Shown: one piece after another, positions 1 through 12,000 of the stretch
How positions within the stretch are numbered: position 1 is the stretch's first letter
Layout of the letters: every line of letters begins with the position of its first letter
Assembly: GCF_910592395.1 (NCBI RefSeq)
Contig: NC_088313.1
Span: 1,428,501 to 1,492,500 of the forward strand
DNA: 64,000 nt
Reading direction: 5' to 3'
Source of the DNA: Lineus longissimus
Lineage: Eukaryota > Nemertea > Pilidiophora > Heteronemertea > Lineidae
Notes under the pieces: generated by a model
Databases searched by the model: none
What the model was told of the DNA's origin: nothing
Seen by the model: only the letters and a program-made list of their open reading frames with translations
Made by a program: the position numbers and the translations under genes

Positions 1-3000
1 AAGAAAATTGACGACAACATCTTGCTGACTTTGGTGGCGGGACTTTGCGGTGCAATGCAAAATCTGTCCATGACGCACATAAGTTTTGTAACGATTTTCC
101 CATCTTCGACGCGTTCATGCGGATTCGGGCGCTCGATCATCGTATTCAAACTGATGCCAGCAGCCATCAAAGGCAGATGATTATAAATAATTTTGAATAA
201 TTTGTAATTCATGATATTCTTGTTTTGAAATCGAAATAGGTAATTTCAGTTTTTATTAGCAATCAACACGAAGTGTACCCGGACTACTTTACACCTAGTC
301 ACCCAGGGGACGCGCGGAGCCATTAGGAACTATTTTACGATCAAAAGCGACAAGTTTGAAATATACAGTAACATTACTAGATCATAAATATGATATTTAC
401 CATCGTCTTTTCCAGATATTAGTTTGTGTATTTCCCAGTTTGGTATTTTGGGGCTGATATATCATAAACGAGTGATAAGGTTTGGCGGATTGATGACTAT
501 CATCGGACGATTCCCATCTTCGGAAATAATGATTGAGTGCGCTCAAGTCAAGAGCGCTGGCAATATGTGATGAATATTGTTTTGGGGGATTAGGGTCTGA
601 AATGTTTATGGTGGTACGGGGGAGATGAGGTGATGAATCTGGTTTGATTTCACCCACGGGTACGGAAAATCTGGAGAATTATTAGCGCGGCAGTTACAGT
701 GTAATAGTGGGTTATTAACAGGAGCTGTATGGTTATTGACACATTTTTACTTAATTAGTGGCACAGACATGACAGAGTCAGGGTCGTCATACCGAGAGCT
801 GATAACAAAAACTTTCTGATGAACAAATAAAAGTTCCAATCGTAGAATCGTTCTTTTTCTGCGCTTCTCGTCCGATAAGGACCAGTGCTGCCCCCTAGAA
901 TTATATCAAGGAACCTTTATTTCAGACACGTGGTCTGCGAGCAAACATGACTGTTGAGGGAAAGATCACAGAGTTCGACTTCATAAGGCTGCTGACCTGT
1001 TTCTCCTTGACCACTGTGATACATGACCAATTAGCATTATTTGATTTGCTGACTGAATCAGCCTAATCATACCTCTCCTTCCAGTAACAGAACACCCCTC
1101 CAATCTCATAATTACACCTCCCATTCTGCCGACAATCCAGCGGCCATTCAGGACTAATTGCGCACGTTTGTTTCTCATGTTCGCGCCCGCGTTCTGGGCA
1201 TGTCCGACAAGCTCGCAGTTTGTCACAAACGCCATTCGACTGGTTGCTACAGATATGCGCGGCCCAACATCGCCTGGCGACAAAACAAAACCCTTTCTCT
1301 CCCTGCAAAAACTATAATCAAATCTCATTAGTTCCCAACTGTGTCATTTTACTAATTACTCTTCCTGCCGACTGGTCGCCAGGAGCAACAGGACACCGGG
1401 CTCGCGATAATCGCTTGATTTGATTGGTCCATTCACCGCCGCCATCTTGAATTAAACTGATCAAAGCGCGGCGTAACTAATCGAGCGCAGGATCACCGTG
1501 TAATGGAAAAGATTTGTTTCCGGAACCTTTCGGCAAACGATGTAGTTTGTCTTCCGAGTTATTACCCTACTGTAGACAGGCGTCCCGCACGAGACCTCCA
1601 CTCCCTTTGGCCACAAATCCCTCTCACATCCATCAACATTGGACTCCCTAACATCCCCGGAGGCCAAACACATCTTGCCCTTGTTCTTTGACCCCCGTCC
1701 CCTCTCCCGAACAAAAGATTTAATTACTAAGACTTTGAAACTCGATTCTTGATAGGATCGCTGCGATTTATTTTGGTCGGGTGAGTTTAGACGGCGCGCA
1801 CGCGTGCTGTTTATGACGTGTCACGTTATGAGACTAAACCCGGATAAGAATCTAAAGATTAATTTTAATTACCGTCATAATCCGCGCATTGACAGAAGAC
1901 ATGTTTCCTTTTGGGATGAAAACTGATTACGGCGGATAAACGCGTATCTTGAGATGAAAGCGCCATTCCTCATGTCATCAGACGACAGCAGCTATTAGCC
2001 AAATATGGAGAATATCAATTAACGTAATGCATGTCAGTAATTATGTAACATATCAGAAACAGGGAGCCCCTTCAACCCAGAATGTGATAGAATATGAAGC
2101 GCCACCTCAATGAATCTTGTCAGAACTCGAGTTACAACCTTGATTAATATGCACTCTTAATGGTTTTTCGGCCAACACAAGTATGCAAGCCTTCTGTCAA
2201 CTTTGTAGCGCAACGATTCTTCTGGTGAAGAGTCTATAAGGAATCCATGTTTGCAGTGCCAGTGTGTTCACTTGAAGCACATGGTGGGAAATATTAGGGA
2301 TTTGGGAATTGGGCAATCCGCCCAGGCGGCGGTGATCCATGAGTCACAATCCAGTCAATACCGCAGTCCAGTGATCCAGCTTTTTCGATTACTCGATGGT
2401 GGCTGGGCTGGCCATCCTGAAAATATACATAACGTAATTTAGATTACAGTACAAAATATTTCTTGTGCAAAGAAAAGAAATTGACATAATCTCTTCACCC
2501 TCGTTTGATAAAAAAGAACTTTCAATCTTGTTCGAATTCGTTCCATAAACTTTTATTTGAAAATAGTCCACTGTAACGTAACGCCATAATGCCAAACTTA
2601 AAACAAGATCATTTAAAAACTCACTTATTTATTCTTTGAAACTGTATCCATAGGAAGTTACAGTGAACATTAGGTCACCATTATCCATAGCTTTTATTCA
2701 CTTAGGCTTAGCCTGGACGCCGTTTTAAAGTACTGTTAGTGGCTCCTCCATATCAAAGCTTTCTTGAAATGCCGCCTAACCGAGTGCTCGGGTGTTACTT
2801 CAATAACACCTATTGAAGCTTTCAATAAAATTTGTCAATTTAGCGCAAGATATTGGTCGATTTTTTTTCAAGAGGTTATAAGTTATTCGCCACAGGCTTT
2901 GAAGTGAATGTTTTCTTAGCGAGAACAATTGTCAACTGCGCGGTTTTCATTTTAGGCGAGTACGTTCAAAGTGCGTTTTAAAACCTCATATGATACTTTA

Positions 3001-3787
3001 CTCGCTTCTCAAGTAAACCAATCCTGTTTTAAAGGAAGTGAGTTCGCAGCCGAGATCAAAGCACGAGGCGCCTTTGTTTGTAAAATTTCCGCACTGAGTG
3101 TCAACGCAGAGGTAGGAGAACTTTAAAGGGCGTATCATGACTTTGAAAAATTGTTTCAAAATACGTCATAATACAATAAGAAAAACGATAGTCGAAGTTT
3201 AGGTGTTGGCGATGTGCGCGATCTTCATATAAGGCTTCCGGTCGTTTTGAAAGGATTACTTCGACTCCGTGCTAAGATTAATAAAAACGTTTTAGGCTAT
3301 CAATTTTCAAAAGGTAACCGAAGAATGCCGATATTGAAAAGGAGAGTAGAGTAACTCCTGCCTAGATCGACCGAGCCAAGCCCTCTACAAGAGAGATGGG
3401 ATTTGCCCTCGAAATGTGGCGTTTCATTCGCAAGGCCGAAGTAAAAACTCATCGCAATAATTGTTTCCACGTGACCTCTGACGTCACAAATCACCATACG
3501 CACGTCGATTCAAAAGTAACATAGGGCATGCACTTGGTCATCGTCAGTCTAAAAATAGCGCCAAGATAGCCTGGCCAGGGACCTGTGGACCAACAAACCT
3601 CGTCCGCAGACTATATTGCGATGGACTGCCAACACAGAGAAGACTCCGGTGCATGAAGATACCGAAATCTTAGCGACCAATAGCCCAGAAGTAACTGATA
3701 CACAAAACTTTGAGTCCACTCACGCTGGAGCAGGTTTCATGTCTTTTTTCTGTAGGAATCCTGGTACATGTATCTGAATCAATCGCT
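1..3787. other. Intergenic, no gene supported
   Basis: All frames are short and without recognisable domains. A perfect YY1-type site (minus strand, GCCGCCATCTTGA) lies near 1441-1453, in a stretch with CpG and TAATTA motifs (about 1430-2050) that may be regulatory. Nothing else stands out. Confidence 0.5.
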
Positions 3788-3907
3788 TAATTAATCTGTT
3801 GATTCTGATATCATCACGCGCCTGTGTTAATATGGTACCCTATGGCGTAATTAATCTGTTGAGTCTGATATCATCACGCGCCTGTGTTAATATGGTACCG
3901 TATGGCG
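3788..3907 (+). repeat. Direct duplication of a 60-bp unit
   Basis: There are two adjacent 60-bp units starting TAATTAATCTGTTGA, with two differences. Each contains GATATC and GGTACC palindromes and a TAATTA homeodomain-type core. Confidence 0.95.
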
Positions 3908-6900
3908 TAATGGAAATCACTACGCAGGCAGAGCGAAATGTTCTTTAAAAAGAATGAGAGAGGGAAAAGCGCTGCCAAATTTAGATGAGATTTTATGCCA
4001 TTGATAGCTGTAGAGGAACTGATGTAGTTTCAATGACGATGTTGTCTGACCCTTCAGTAGTTCCTTATTCTACCGCTAGGTTCGTAAGCCTAATATGTGC
4101 TGCCTGGCGGTCGGTATGGGTACCACTACGCTATGACTCACAAAAATGCTCGTTAGGGCATATGTGCAATTGAAACCTCTTCGGGGATCTTGTACGGAAT
4201 AATCATTTGAGACAGCTCCACCTTCCCCCGACTCTGAAATCCCGCCCCTAGCAAGACGCAAAACTAGCCGCTAGTTGTCATCTAAACGTAATAAGCGTCT
4301 AATTGTCGCCAACCCATTAACGTGCACTTAAGAGGCACGATTTAGTCGATTTGTAAAATTCAGTAAATTAGCTAACGAGCAGACGACACTTTGTGAGCTC
4401 GGCAAGCTAATGTGAAGTATTAAATAACACAAGAGCGTCTTTTTCCACTTGCTAAGATCGTCGCCACCAAAGGATGACGTGCATCTCCGGACTAATGCAC
4501 CCTGACAGAAGAGTGAGACAACTTACACTGATTTGGCAGACCGGTTAATGGAAAGAGGTTCAGTTTTGAAAATCAACGCAATTTAATTTGCAGTTGATGG
4601 GGAGGAATTAGGAAAAGAACCGGGGGGTATTGGTAGCGGATGCGGTTCGCTTTGTGGAGGAGGCCAAGTAAATTCGTTTAGGGAGTAAGGGCAAGGGAAC
4701 CACTGGATACTAATTGTCCATGATAGGCCAGGAGGTTGGGGTAGGTCGCCAATGAACGGGTTCTACATGATCTCATGACTTCGCGGCTTTTAATGTTAGG
4801 CTGTAGCAATTAGGTTCCAATGGGAGAAAAAGCGAGCACTCACCGCGTTTCTGTGTGTTACAGGGGCTCTGGGCGGTGGGTAAACTTTGTTATCCTGCTT
4901 GTCAGAAGGATGCTCAGCAATCTCTCTATGATATTTGGTTCACTTTGCGAGAGAGTCGCCAAAGGCTGATATTAACGTCTCGCGGTTTGTACAGCAATGT
5001 GATACAGTTTTTGTACTTGCATCATTTATTCGAAGTACAATGAATCGATCATTCTCTTCGGTATTGGTCATGTTACTAGTAGTGTACTGGACTCGTCCAT
5101 ATAGTCGTGCATGCCACATTTCTGTGGTAATGTTTACTACATTACTTGATTAAAGGTAAAAAGGGAAGTTGTCGGCTATAAGAAAGTGCAAAAAGCCACT
5201 TCGCAGGAATGGGGAAGAAGGTGGGCCAAATACCACTTTGCAGTAATCTGATTGAAAAGTTGATGTCGAGGATTGTCGGCAGGGGGCTTGCTCCAAAACC
5301 ACATATTGACTGCAGCGCCCCTTTGGCAGAAATTTGCACCAAAAAATCCTCCGTCCGACCATCGGCGTCCAGCGGTCCCTGGACATTTGCTTTCGTAACA
5401 CTCGGCATTAAGCGACTAAGTCAGCGATATAATGAACACTATTAGAGCGACTGGCATGAGCTATCGTGCCACTGGATAGCATCATATTCTTACACGGTTA
5501 ATTATCTGAAGACGATTCCAGCAGATGTGGCGCTATTAAGTCCTCATTAGGAGGAATATTCGAAGCATCAAAGATCGGGCTGCCGCAGCACCAGCCTACA
5601 CTCAAGAGGGCCGAAGCTTTCATCTCATGGACGCCAAACACGCCACCAGATGGGGGCCGTGTGCTTGCAAACACAAACCGGATGAGATAAGCGCAAAAAC
5701 TTTATAATCGCTTACAGGAGGCGTCAGTAGCTGAGAAAAAATAAGCCGCGATGCCTTTAGGATGCCTCAGGTTAAAAGACCAAGGCAATTTGCAACTTCT
5801 AAAGGAATATCGTCACCTGCTAACTAAGGTTTGATGACAAGCCCTAGCTAGTTACCTAGCTTTCTTAATTGCACTATCTAAAACCTCCAACACAGTTTAT
5901 TGATCAGCCGATATACCCATCTGCAGTGTTTGACATTGGCCAATTAGTGCCCCAAACATGTAGAGTTTCGCCTCTCATTTCGCTGATCGATTACCCTCGC
6001 TGAAGGTGATGTTTGCATTTTGTGACGATTGAGTTGGACACTAATTTGAAATATGACACCAGTCTCATCTGCAAAGACTTCTGATAATTGGTTATTAGAA
6101 TCGAAAATAATTGACAGTTTCTTTGAATTAACTCTTGACGATCGCGAGTCATATACCAGTATGTCAAGCCACATACTACGACTCTTGGACAGAGATTTAC
6201 CGGACACAGCAAAGACTGAACACATTTCTTGACCGCCAAGGTTTTGCATCAAATGCTGCCTTTCTTCTCTGCCTCTTCTCTCTCTTCCGTACGGAATTCT
6301 ATAGGTATCATGAAAAACATTACATTGACCTGTGTCACTTTTTCGAACCCTTTTCAAGTGTAAGTTCTTAAATCGGAACAATAAGGTCACGAGTTTTATT
6401 GATTGACCGACCTTTAGAGTTGACCTTGCGTAAGCACGTGTTCTATTTCTGTTCCACTTTTCTATTTTGAGGTGTCATAATGCGCTTTGAGTAAATCCGC
6501 ATTATTCGACCATACCTTGCCATTGTCAACAAACAAAACCTGGTCTTCAGGTAGAAGTGTAATAACATGTACATTGCTTGGTATGTTTAAATGTCACTTC
6601 CTACCTGGACACAAGGCTTTTTGAAATTGAGCTGGGCCTATAATAGTATCCAGGCCATGTGGGACATTGAGTCCATATCAAGCACTGTACATAAGATTGA
6701 ATGTTTGCCTGGAGACAAGATTTTGTTCGTCAACAAGAGTATGGCAAACTTGAGGACTGCTCGTTGCCAGATTGGGAATATTCTACTGCAAACTCGGCTC
6801 TCTCCCAATCCTTCGGCGTCCATTCGTCCTGATGCAGTTGTCAGCGATCTGCCGGACTAATTTTCTTCGCCATCGGTTTGCCTGTAGAAAATGTTCTTCG

Positions 6901-7009
6901 CCGACAACTCACGTTTCTCTAACTTCAGACGTGACGGACGGGGCAGAGTCGATTTCACAGTAATAACATACAGGGTGTCTCATAATATTATAATTCCCAG
7001 GATATAATG
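3908..7009. other. Intergenic, no gene supported
   Basis: No recognisable coding region, RNA or element was found. The 148-codon minus-strand frame at 5944-6390 overlaps open frames on the other strand and shows no family motif. Confidence 0.45.
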
Positions 7010-7153
7010 AACTTGTATACATTCACTTGTATAAATTCACTTGTATACATTCACTTGTATAAATTCACTTGTATACATTCACTTGTATACATTCACTTGT
7101 ATACATTCACTTGTGTACATTCACTTGTATACATTCACTTGTATACATTTACT
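7010..7153 (+). repeat. 14-bp minisatellite
   Basis: About ten tandem units of ACTTGTATACATTC with single-base variants (TATAAATTC, TGTACATTC, TACATTTAC). The open frame across it (YTFTCIHSLV type) is a by-product of the repeat. Confidence 0.95.
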
Positions 7154-7579
7154 TGTTCGACAGCTGTAAAATGTATTCTGTTGTCGTTATGGCAATTTAA
7201 ACCGTTTCTTTTTAGCGTATAGTACCTGACAATGGCGTCCATATCCAAGAATCAGTCCTGCAGTCTTCGGCAGCTCTTCCTGATCCATTTCAATCTTTTG
7301 TCTGTAACTTCATTTCAACTGTATGATTTTTGAAATGTTTAGTAAAAATTTATGTTTGATGTACTAGCGTAGTGTCGACATCTTTGAACATTTGCTCCAA
7401 CTGAAACCTACAGCACACTCTCAAAGGCGGAGCACAAAGACCCTATAATTCGGATTTTCATCACTCAGGAGTTGAAACCATTCGAGGCCTGATCTGTTGT
7501 CCACCGAAACACACCGAAACATTCACAGACACTACACCAGGTGGAAGACTAAGTCACATGATGATAGTTGGTTATTTCT

Positions 7580-8450
7580 TTGGGTGACTCTTCCAGTTTG
7601 AGAACGTTGATTTGACTCACTTCAAAACATAGATTCAGAATGTGACTTTGTCCTTCTCAGACCAAGTCGCTTGTCGACAAGAGTGAGACAAATAGTTTAT
7701 CAGACAGTTCATAGATGGCGAGTGTGGTGTCAACATGTCCTCCTGTCCTCCTGCTGATTGTCCCTGGACAGACTGGAGACGACAGTGGTGACATTGTCTG
7801 CTCCAGTCATTCACTAGTTAATCAGACAGTTCATAGATGGCGACTGTGCTGAGTGCGGGCGAACACCACCTTTCATCCAAAATCTGCATAAAGACCACAT
7901 GTTTTTTTTAGATGTCTGGGGACATTAACCCCTGACCCCCCTCCCCCATTGACATTTTCCCGCTATTTAAGTGTCGAGTTCTGATAAAATAGTTGCTACG
8001 GGTCGAATTTAAGTCGCTTCGAGGTGCCTCTTTCCGTGGTGCCATTTGATGTGACTCTTCCAGCTGGTTATCTTTCCACACCATGGATCCAGTCTATGAT
8101 CCTGTTTCTTTTTGACCAAGTCGCATCATGATAGTTCGTTGTTGTTTGGGGTGTCTTTTAAAACATTGACGTGACTCTTCCAGCTGCTTATCCCTCCGAA
8201 ACATAGATTCAGAATGTGACTTTGTCTTTCTGAGACCAAGGCGTTATTGGCTACGCATGTTGACGTATACATAGATTTCTCCAGAGCTTTCTCCACTTTG
8301 TCGACACGAGCTGGAAAAATTAGTGCTTTGAAAATTTCATAGATGGCTCTCTCCGCGTTGACAACATACTTTGACTCTTCCAGCTGGTTATAATTAGAAT
8401 ATGACTTTGTCTTTCTCAGACAAGGTCTGATGACGGTAATGTCAACCGCA
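7580..8450 (+). repeat. Diverged tandem repeats
   Basis: Degenerate units share GACTCTTCCAGCTG followed by GGTTAT-like sequence, then ATTCAGAATGTGACTTTGTC and CAGACCAAGTCGC (seen near 7585-7680, 8050-8130, 8170-8245 and 8370-8430). The block CAGTTCATAGATGGCGA occurs near 7708 and 7826. They have diverged too far to give a clean unit length. Confidence 0.6.
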
Positions 8451-8634
8451 AAGTTTTCGCGCCTCAATTAGTATTTTTGTGTTTGGGATAATTTCACGTC
8501 CTAGGGGAACTAGTGCACTCTTAAAATTCATTAGTATGACAATGTCAGTTGCACCATTTTGGACACAGTCAGGGGATGGATTGCCATCAAATGCATAGAA
8601 CTTATCTGGTAGTGCCCACTGCACCGACTGTTAA

Positions 8635-9003
8635 ATAGCATTCCGCGTAGATGGGGTCACTGCAGCTGCTGCCCTCTATTTCCCCATCGCTGAATTACAG
8701 GCAATGTCGGACAAACATGCGGTTTCGTAATGGATTCAGGCTTTCTAACTGGGGCAGTTAGATTCAATCTGGCACATGTCCGAGTGTTGGAAATACTACA
8801 TAATTGTTCTAAATATTTCTCTCTCTGACTCTATGGTATCATTCATGCTAAAAACAATGCAGGGTCAAAGATAATTGACTTTGAAATAAGCTCAAATGCG
8901 TAGAAATAAGTGTCGATGTCCGACTGTCACGTGACTAAAACGTCATCAATATCTTATGCAAATGACCTTGTGAGCTATAAATAGTAACTTCGCGGAATGC
9001 TAT
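8635..9003 (+). mobile_element. 369-bp TIR element (MITE-like), copy 1
   Basis: The ends are inverted repeats of about 16 bp (ATAGCATTCCGCGTAG and the complement of ATAGCATTCCGCGAAG). A second copy of exactly the same length lies inverted at 41743-42111, with about a dozen substitutions and no indels. There is no coding capacity, which fits a non-autonomous DNA transposon (MITE). Inside are the palindrome GTCACGTGAC (8926-8935), the octamer ATGCAAAT (8956-8963) and TATAAATA (8976-8983). The target-site duplication is not clear. Confidence 0.85.
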
Positions 9004-12000
9004 AAGTAAAAACAAGGAGTGAATCTAACCATTCTAGTAAAAAATAACTATGAAAGTAGTGGAAAATTTCGATACTTAAAACGACTAATTAACAAACTAT
9101 AAGTGAGAGAAGTAAAAAATTGCTATAAACATTGTATTTTTATTGATTAATTTTAAGAGTGTGTCGAGTCCTGACCCTTCGGCTATTAAAGTGTCGGTCG
9201 CCGGAGCGTGGTTGGGGATGGGATACACGGTCAGTTTAAGACATCTTTCATTTTCACCACACCACCACCACCACACTGCTGAACATAATCCCGGACCGCA
9301 GCACGATGCGGCGAGCTGTTAGTCAAATGTCCCCCTCATCAGCCATCACGGCTATCTCGTAACATTAATGTAGAACAAATTATGTTCTGATAATATCAAG
9401 TCTTCATGTCCTCTCGTGTCAAATGTGGCGTGAGATGTTCTGGCGTCTTGGGAGCGTTTGACGTTATGGCTCCGTCATTGATAACGGGCTGCTCCGCCCG
9501 GCCAAGCCACCGCATCACAAGCGCTCCTGACATAACATCATTAGGCCGGGCATAGAGAAGGCCGTGTTTCTCGGTGTAACAGTTTTAAATGTTCTAGGAT
9601 AGAGTGTCCCGGGAACAAAGGATTCTTAGCATGCACGTTGTTACACCACCTTGTTCTTTTGTCTTCTAACTTAAGGAGGAATAAACAGATATACATGTAT
9701 ACATACTCCACAGTAACAGGAGAAAGTACCACTAAAATGTTATGACACAAACTTCTTTAAGTATCAATGCAATGTAAACGTCATGACTTGGCCGTTCCCG
9801 AGAGCGAATATGTCACAATATCTTTGCGTCTTTGCTTTTCTAAGAACCGGGCACGGCCTATGATGAGATCCAAGTTTGTCTGGCCTAACATCATTACAAG
9901 CCCATGATCCAGAGCCACTGCATTCTAATGTCTCCGATTGTCTATAACAAATGACGATGGCCGAGAGAAGTGACCGTAATTGCAACCTATTATGTCTTCG
10001 CTTTTGTCTCTCTGGTTCTCTTATCTCCTGATACGTTTCGCCTCCCTGAATCCTATTAAACCATTACGGAAAACAAAATTTAAAACCCATAATTCCTCGG
10101 ATGTTTCCAGTTCATTTCACCGGAAGAAGCGACACTGAAAACCCGGATGGGCGGAGGAGGATCAGTATGAAGTTATATATTGGGTGCAATGGGGCGGAAG
10201 GAAGTGTAATAGAGTCGCAAGCGAGGGTGCCCGGGAACTGATTCGAATCGCGGAATAAACGTCCAATAAAGACACCGAAGATTGATACGTTGCCCCAGTA
10301 GATGCTCCGACGAGTAAGAATCATTCGATCGTGATGAGAAACGAGTTGTTCAAAAGCCAAGCTCCGCACATACCCTGGTATGGCACTATGGGGACCCTCC
10401 TAGAATCGCGTTGCGTAAATTCACACCGGGAGACGAGATCGACGCTTTGTGAAAGGGTGGTCATGACAAAAATATCAGGGGAAATATCTCGGGATCTCCT
10501 TGCTCTGAAGTATGGGGAAAGTTGTACACAATAGATTGGAGTATACGGCTCATTTAGTAAGGATATCATTACACTCAGTTTAACGGGTGGCCTCACTCAA
10601 TTGTATCCGGACGATCCAAGTGGAAAGCGGCTCCTCCGGGGCCATCTGCCCGAGGTATGTCGAGGAGACCCTCTAACCATCTCTACGACTCTGGCGGAGT
10701 TAACTGGACGAGTTAACCGGTCCGGTAACGCCGCAGTGGCGGATTTAGGGGGAAAAGCGTCGGAGAACGGCCTCGTCTCAAATACTGAAGAAGCCAATGA
10801 CTAGTTCAAGTTTAAGCCCTCAGATGCCCGGGAAACTCCTACTGGGTACCAAATTTAACACAGGAAACAGGGGAGGACCCCAAACTTGCTCATTTCCAAG
10901 ATCACACCATCGGGGCTTGACAGCGCCCCCAACTTTTTCTCCAAAATTTCTTGACCCGCCACTGCTACGCCGAAGGGTGCGGAGGCTAGGGTGTACTGGC
11001 TGCCGGCCAGGTCATGCAAGAACAAGAGGGGGAAACAGAACAGGGCAGGGTTCGAGAGGTGTGTACGAGACCATATGCGTGGAGCTTAAGCATGCCGCGG
11101 AACAGCCAGGGCAGAGCTGATGAGCAGGCAAGGCCCGAGAGTGGTATGGCGGGAAATTGGGGGATTCACTCCATGTAGCACCGCAGTAAAGGGCGAGAAC
11201 CAAGAGCAGTGCGCGAAGCCTATAGGGGCGACACTGGACTTGTTTTGCGGGACAGTTAGTGCTCTAAACTGAAGCTAGGGGGCCAAAATGGCGAAAACAA
11301 TTGAATAACTTCGAGTTGGGAGTGATGAGCGACTCAAAAACATTATGTTATACGTGATAGACGTCTCTAGAGAAAGAAACGTACCGAAAGGAAACCAAGA
11401 TTTCCTGTCAATTGCCTCATGATGTATTGAATACCCTCTAATGTAATTAGAAATCACAATTTATTAATTAATAAAGAATAAACAAACTCATCAACTTTCC
11501 ATGTCAACACCATGGTTTCTCCCATGTCAATACTGATTCAGTCTGATTACAATAACCAGGACATTATAGTCAAGAGTCCTGCGAACCAGCCGTGCGATAT
11601 CAAACAACACGCATGCGCATACAGCGAAAACAAGACGACGAATTGTTCGGCGGAGCGAGGAGTGTTTGTACAAACCCTCTCCATGATGGCTGCGCAAACA
11701 AAAATTGATATTTTCGTTTGAGTAGTTAATATGATACTGATGGTAATGGGAATTAAGGTCCATTTTCATGATTTAACAACCATTACCTCTGTGGGTTGAA
11801 GCAATCTCGAGTACCCTTCAATCTCATTTGGACACAATACCTCTGCAAATACCCCGTTATTGTCCCAGCGCTTGAGAGCCCCCTTGGAACCACTCAACAT
11901 ATTTATTCAAAAACACAGTGATTTGAAATCGTTTTGCTGAGCGCGCCCGCCATTAGATTTTCCGCCTCACTAGGGAAAACTGGCAATTACGGGAGATATG

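Noticed and set aside
5944-6390. 148-codon minus-strand frame as a gene
   Set aside because: It has no domain and overlaps other open frames; its length is near what chance allows in 64 kb.
7007-7222. 71-codon frame with repeated YTFTC residues
   Set aside because: It is produced by the 14-bp minisatellite.
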